Shown here one piece after another: positions 58,774 through 64,000 of a stretch of DNA of 64,000 nt. A program made the translations under genes and the position numbers. The first letter of the stretch is position 1; each line of letters opens with the position of its first letter. The DNA lies in assembly GCA_037045435.1 (NCBI GenBank), contig JBAOID010000016.1:130184-194183 (forward strand), given 5' to 3'. The notes under the pieces are model-generated. The model did no database searches, was not told the DNA's origin, and was given only the letters and a program-made list of their open reading frames with translations. Source of the DNA: CBDUEF01 sp018063485. Its GTDB lineage: Bacteria; Pseudomonadota; Alphaproteobacteria; Rhodobacterales; Rhodobacteraceae.

Positions 58774-61700
58774 TCAGTTGGCGCCCCACTTGGTGTTTTT
58801 CAGAAAGGCGAGCAGGTCGGCGAGATCCTGTTTGGAAAGCTGTTCGTCCAGGCCGGCTGGCATCGTGCTGACGCTCCCGAGCCGGATTTCGGCCACCTGG
58901 GAACGCGGAAGCCGGGTTTCGGCACCTGGGCCGGTGGCGAGAACGAGTTCTTCAGGCGTATCTCGGCGGAGGACTCCGCTGTATTCTTCCCCGTCCTTGG
59001 ACGAGGCGATCCAAGGTTCATAGCTCCGAACAAAGCTGGCGCTCGGATAAATGACCGCTTCGAGAAGGTCCCGCTCGGTGCGCGAGGTTCCGATCGAGGT
59101 CAAATCGGGCCCGATATCCCCGCCGAGATAGCCCAAACGATGGCAGGACGCGCAGGCCGCTTTGGGACTGTTGAAGATCGCCTGGCCCCGGCGCACCTGA
59201 CCGTCGAGTTTGCCAATTTCCGCCAGAAGCGTGTCGAGTCGCAGTCGGTCCTGGGAAGCGTCGGTCTGGGCGGAGGCAATCACCGCCAAGGCCGCGGCTT
59301 GGATCTCCGCCGGGAAACCGGCGGTGGCGGGCTTGAGATCATCGGGTCGGAGGGATCGGATCGCCTTGGATTCCCGTAGCGCGGCGACGAAGCGATTACC
59401 GAGTTCGGCATCGCCACCCGGGCTGAAGGCGGCGATGAGACGGGGAAGTTCGATGGGCCCAGCCGACGAGAGAAGAGGGATGAGACTGAGGCGTTGTTCG
59501 GCGTCGAGCTTCAGCCGCTGCACCGCGCTGGCGGCAGAGAGACGTTCGCCGGGGAGTCGGCTGGGTGCCAGCGCCTCCATGAGCAGGGTCAGTTCGGTGG
59601 ACGCAACAGAACTCCCGGCCGGAAGCCCTCCCAGGGCCTCCATTCGGATGGCGGGTGTTAGCGACGCATCATTCGCGATTCGGCGGAGGGAGTCCGTCAC
59701 CACGGGGTCTCCCTCTTTGGGAAATGGGAGCGACCGAGCCGTACGAAGAGCGGATCCAAGTACGGACGCTTCGGCCGGGGTTGTGCCTCGGAATTGAAGT
59801 CCGGCGATGAGGGCGTCCCGCCAGCCGGGGGGGATGGTCTTGGTGCCGCTTTGAGACATGGCCGCGAGCGCGGCGGTTCGGGTTTGTTCGCGGAAACCTG
59901 GGCGAACCACGGTTTCGGCAAGGAGCGCTTGGCCTTCGGGTTGCCGCGCCAGCAAGTCGAACATCGATTCCCACGAGGATTTCTCAGGATCACCGACATC
60001 CGGCGCCGTCAGGCGGGTTCGAATGTGGGAAGCGATGGCTCCGCCCCACTCCGGATGGCGGCGTGCGACCCACAGTCCCGAATCCCGAAGCGGGCCATGG
60101 GGAGCGGCGAGGAAGGGAATGACCTCGGCGACCGCGACGGATGACGAATCTCCGCATTGCTCGAGGACGAGAAGGGCGGCCCGGCGGAGCACGGGGTTCT
60201 TGGACTGGAGCTGCTCCCGGACAGGGCTGGCATCTCCAATTTCGATGAGGGCATAGATTAGACTATGTTCCAGGAATCGATCCGAAGCGCCGGAGCCGGT
60301 ATCCCCAGCGGCAATGGCGGTGAAGAGGGCTTCGACACTCTGGTGATCGCGAATCCGACCCAGGCCTTCCGCGGCAAGACGGGCGAGCCGTGCTGACGAC
60401 GCTGAAGAACCTGCCAGAGGCGCATGTTTGACCAGGGTGTCCCGGAATGCCGCGGCGGACTCGGGTTTGGCAGCCAGGGCGGCCCGCTTGAGGGCTGTTT
60501 CAGGGGCCGAGGCATCCAGGGCTGGGGGGGCCACGAACTTGGCATAGGCCATCTTGCGAGCTTGGGTGGCCCGTGTGGGAGCGTCCGACCGGCGGACCCG
60601 GTAGATGGCCCCGAGGACGTCCGCCTTGGCCAGTTGAGAACTGGGGCAACAAAGTTTGTACCAGCCCCCGGTGTCGACCACCAGGAGCGACCCGTCGACG
60701 TCCTGGAACACGTCGGTGGGATGAAAGTCCGATTGATCGGACACAAGGAAGTCGGTGTCGACCGTGGTGAATGAGGCTCCCGAGGGCTTCAGCTCGTGGC
60801 GTGTCACCTTTCGGAGGTTGAAGAGGGTTCCAAAAAGGTTGTCCCGGTAGGCCGGACCGAATGCGTCCCCTTCATAGCGGGTCAATGCGCACGCAGCGGC
60901 CGGCCCAAAATGGGTCATGGTCGGCATGAGATTGCCGGTCCGACGGACCATGGGTTCGTCGACGACGTCGTTGATCTTGCCGAAGACGCCACCATAGACG
61001 GCGTGTCCCAGGCCGTCGCGTCGCCCAGGTTGGCTTAAGTCGATGAACGTGCTGATGACGATGGGTTCGCCCAGGGAGGTGAAGGCCACTTCGACGGGGT
61101 TGTCCATGCCGCCCGACATGACGCTCTCGAGGCCCGAGCCGTCCGGCCAAGCTCGGAAAATGTGGGCACAACGGTCTTGAATGGCGCGTCCGCGACCATC
61201 TTTGAGGTTGAGTCGGCCGAAAGGCGCCCTTGGTCCAGTACAGCATGCCTTCGGGCCCGAGGTACGGGCCATGGACGTCATTCGCGCACCCGGTGAGGAT
61301 GTTTCCCTGGTACCATTCCGTGCGTTGGTCCGCCTTCCCGTCGCCGTCGGTGTCCGTGAACTTCCAGATGCTTGGCGGACCTGCGACGTACACCGAACCG
61401 CCGTGCCATAGGCAGCCCTGCGGGAACATGACTTTGTCGGCGAAAACGCGGGTCGTGTCGTATTTTCCGTCGCCGTCGGAATCCTCGAGGCGCAGGACAC
61501 GACTTTGGGGATCCTTGAGTTGTTCCGCGGGTGGCTTGTTCGATCCGGAAGAATCGGTCACGTACAGGCGGCCGGCGTCATCGAAACTTCCCGCGACGGG
61601 GCGTGGGGCGAGGCTGTTCGCGGCGGCGACCTCCACGGTGAAGCCGTCCGGGAGGGTAAATAGATGGCCGTTGAGGCGTTGTTCAGCGGCGAGGGTGGGG

Positions 61701-61822
61701 AAGGTGGGGAAGGTGGACGCGCAGGATGCGAGAGCCAGCGATGCGATCTGGCGTCGCCATGTGCCGGCGGCGGGCAAGGAGGCGGGTGGCCGGGAAGCAA
61801 GCGGATGAGCGATCGGTTTCAT
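58774..61822 (-). CDS. PVC-type heme-binding membrane dehydrogenase (one frameshift)
   Basis: About 1015 residues. A leader precedes a six-bladed propeller of the GSDH/PVC type: LFTLPDGFTVEVAAANSLA, FDDAGRLYVTDSSGS, VLRLEDSDGDGKYDTTRVFA, WHGGSVYVAGPPSIW, SDFHPTDVFQDVDGSLLVV. HEAT-like helical repeats fill about 450-800. The C-terminus is a cytochrome c domain with the heme site CASCHRLG and the axial Met region near TMPAGLDEQLSKQDLADLLA. An indel near 61.22 kb shifts the propeller frame. The family is an expanded group in Verrucomicrobia and Planctomycetes, thought to oxidise sugars or alcohols; substrate unknown. Confidence 0.88.
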
Positions 61823-62048
61823 GGGTGGAGGGAATTCAAGGGAGGCAGGCGAAGGCCGGGCCGGGAAACACGGAGCAGGAACGACGCCAGGCAGGACGCT
61901 GGCCGAACGGGGCGGATCAGCCGTTTTTCATGGCGTGCTCAATCGACCCAGGATGCAAACCCCAAAAGACTCTTGAGGCCGAGACTGAATGCGACCCGAT
62001 GGGCCATCGAACCCACGAACCGAAGGGGTGTAGTGGGCGTGGGTGTGG

Positions 62049-63501
62049 CTACTTGGCGCCGCTGCCCTTCAGGACGATGGGGATGGTACTGGAGAGAGGA
62101 TCTTGAGGTCGAGCCAGAGCGACCAGTTGTCGATGTATTCGAGGTCCAGGCGGACCCACTCGCGGAAGTCCGTGACGTTGTTGCGGCCGCTGATTTGCCA
62201 GAGGCAGGTGAGGCCGGGTTTGACGCTCAAACGTCGGCGGTGCGCGAGGTCGTCGAAGCGGCGGGTTTCATCGACGGGCAGAGGGCGGGGGCCGACGAGG
62301 CTCATTTCGCCGCGGAGGACGTTGAGCAGCTGGGGGAACTCGTCGATGCTGAACTTGCGGAGCCAGGCGGCCGATGCGGGTGATGCGTGGGTCGTTGCTG
62401 ACTTTGAAGACGGGGCCGCTCATTTCGTTGAAGGCGGCGAGCTCCTGTTTTCGTTGTTCGGCGTCGGTCACCATGGTGCGGAACTTGTACATGGTGAAGG
62501 GGCGTCCATTCAGGCCGCTGCGCATGCTGTGCGAAATACGACGGGGCCGGGCGAGGTGATCACGGACGGCGAGGGCGGCCAGGAGCATGAGCAGGCGAGG
62601 ACGGCGACGATCGAGACGGAGCGCGCCGAGGGTGTCGATCGACCTAGTTTGCCCACGCGCCTGCCAGGACGTCTCCGGGCGTGGAGCGGAAAGACCATCA
62701 TGGGCCGGCCATAGCAGGTCGTCGACGGTGGTGCGGGAGATCTGGGTCTTGAAGAAAGTCAGCCGAGTCAGCCAGACCTCGACTGCCCTCGAGTTCGCAG
62801 GCTTGAATGACCTTTTCAAGCTGGCCGAAGACGGTGTTGCGGTGCGGCGAGAATGACCCCGTTCGGGGACTGTTCGTGGAGCACATGGACGAGCGGATCA
62901 ATGGCGGATTCGTTGACATCGATTTCGGCCACGATCCGGATGCCGTGGCGGTCGCGTTCGCGCAAGTCTTCCCGTATGACAGCCGTGTCTTCGGGGGTTC
63001 CGACCAGAACCAATCGTCGTTCGTAGTGCCCCTTTTCGAGCCCGGTTCGTATCCACCATCGGACGCAATTCCTCTTTCAGCATCACCAGCGCGAAGCTGA
63101 AGACGCCGAAAAGAATCACGACGGCGCGAGCCAGTCTGTTCCCGTGCGTCAGGAACATGATGATGATAACGCGGACCGTGACAGGGACGGTGCAGCTGTA
63201 CCTTGAACAAGGCGAAGGCGGTCTGACGGCGGGTGGAAACCAGGGGGCGGTTGTAGAAGCCGTAGTGGGCAAGCAGAACCATTGCGGCAGGCACGGTCAG
63301 GACCACGTAGAGGAGAATCTGGTTGAGCGGTTGGATTTCCCGGGTGCCACCGAACAGCTCGAAAAAGCGCATCAGCCAGGTCCCTCGATATCCTCGGCGT
63401 TCGATCGGAGAACGAAGGCCAGGTAAAACCCGGCCGCGAACAGTCCTCCATCCACGATTTTGGTGGATGCGGTTTCGAATAATCCGTTGACGACGAAGCA
63501 T
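62049..63501 (-). CDS. Polyprenyl-phosphate sugar phosphotransferase (WbaP/WcaJ type) (heavily frameshifted)
   Basis: About 480 residues. Membrane helices at the N-terminus (LFAAGFYLAFVLRS; ILLYVVLTVPAAMVLLAHYG; VRVIIIMFLTHGNRLARAVV), a CoA-binding-like middle (RRLVLVGTPEDTAVIREDLR), one more helix region, and the catalytic bacterial sugar transferase domain: RSGLNGRPFTMYKFRTMVTD, MSLVGPRPLPVDE, VKPGLTCLWQISGRNNVTDF. It loads the first sugar phosphate onto undecaprenyl phosphate to start repeat-unit synthesis. At least eight indels. The end at 62049 assumes the C-terminus TIPIVLKGSGAK after a final indel. Start ATG 63501 is the best candidate. Confidence 0.82.
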
Positions 63502-63557
63502 GAGGCGGCGGCCTGCGCGGGGTACGAATGAGGTTAAGGCGGGAAGGCGCGTCGAAT

Positions 63558-64000
63558 TCAACGGTTGGATATCGTTGCCGCGATTTGGGGGAACGCCGTC
63601 GACGGGCTGGCGGTGGGCGGGCCGTTGTACGGATGAGAGTGCCGGGCCCGCGGTCGTCTGAAATTCGGGGACAATGGCTTGGATCAGGCGCTCGAGGCGG
63701 CGGTAGGTGGCCTCCTCCTGGCCGGGGTGGCACGCGGCCAGACAACCAATGTAGGCCCATCGCTGGAGTTCACCGGTCCGGACCAGGTCCAGGGCAAGCC
63801 AACTCATGCGCTGGATGTGGTCATTGGAGAGGCGATTCTCGGAGACAAACCAGTAGACGTACACTGCGCCGTGTCGGACGACTTCGCCGTTGTTCTGGCG
63901 CACCTCCCGGACCGCGTCGGAGCCGCATGACCGGCAGGGCGTAGCGATGCGGACGATCAATGATGATCTCGGTCCGGTCGCCATGGAGGATGCGAAAGCC
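63558..64000 (-). CDS. EpsI-family exosortase-associated protein (5' end beyond window, frameshifted)
   Basis: The C-terminal 145 residues of a protein like EpsI (DUF3485). Segments: GFRILHGDRTEIIIDRPHRY, GAVYVYWFVSENRLSNDHIQ, MSWLALDLVRTGELQRWAYI, GQEEATYRRLERLIQAIVPE. In known systems EpsI lies beside, or is fused to, an exosortase within an exopolysaccharide locus, which fits its place before the sugar transferase gene and the PEP-CTERM protein at 44.95 kb. The stop at 63558 assumes one indel after PEFQ; otherwise the frame runs into the next gene. The exosortase itself would be to the right, outside the window. Confidence 0.65.

Overview
The window reads as two unrelated genomes joined at about 21.07 kb. 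The left third (1-21.07 kb) looks like an alphaproteobacterium of the Rhodobacteraceae type: a complete hut operon using the HutF deiminase route, a SqrR-type ArsR regulator with the expected cysteines, GcvT-fused dimethylglycine dehydrogenase-like flavoenzymes, a non-pyrrolysine MttB homologue, and intergenic hairpins followed by a GGATATTT motif. The right two thirds (21.07-64 kb) look like a Verrucomicrobium or close PVC relative: PQQ-type beta-propeller proteins, a PVC-type heme-binding dehydrogenase, a PEP-CTERM protein with an EpsI-type exosortase partner, carboxypeptidase-regulatory-domain proteins, and many secreted proteins. At the join a minus-strand alphaproteobacterial C-terminus runs into the 5'-truncated end of a verrucomicrobial propeller gene. 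A chimeric long-read metagenome contig is the simplest explanation.

Many genes on both sides are split by single-base indels, often in homopolymers, while neighbours of the same quality are intact. These breaks are worst at 11.0-15.8, 21-23.4, 37-37.7, 41-42, 49.5-50.4, 53-57 and 62-64 kb. They look like uncorrected sequencing errors, not decay, so broken genes are annotated as single genes spanning the frame changes.

Left region: truncated lytic transglycosylase; SDR; SqrR-like repressor; PHP-domain phosphoesterase; hutU-hutH-hutI (minus) divergent from hutF-hutC (plus), with repeated operator-like sites between them; then a LysR regulator divergent from a catabolic cluster of two FAD/GcvT demethylases, an MttB-like methyltransferase, an aldehyde dehydrogenase, a 3-hydroxyisobutyrate dehydrogenase-like enzyme and a PLP trans-sulfuration-type enzyme. 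I read the cluster as breakdown of a quaternary or N-methylated amine with one-carbon units passed to folate; the substrate is not evident.

Right region: two propeller proteins, a double outer-membrane barrel, a stand-alone adenylating enzyme, an orphan three-PAS histidine kinase, two tandem paralogous carboxypeptidase-regulatory proteins bracketed by palindromic repeats, a beta-helix protein, an aldehyde-dehydrogenase-like enzyme, lysC, a PrcB lipoprotein, a CHAT protease with an aminopeptidase-like N-terminal domain, a PEP-CTERM protein, a large subtilase, secreted propeller proteins, and an exopolysaccharide locus (glycosyltransferase, outer-membrane barrel, Wzc-like kinase, Wza-like exporter, FHA protein, polyprenyl sugar transferase, EpsI). 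No tRNA, rRNA, CRISPR array or transposase was recognised.
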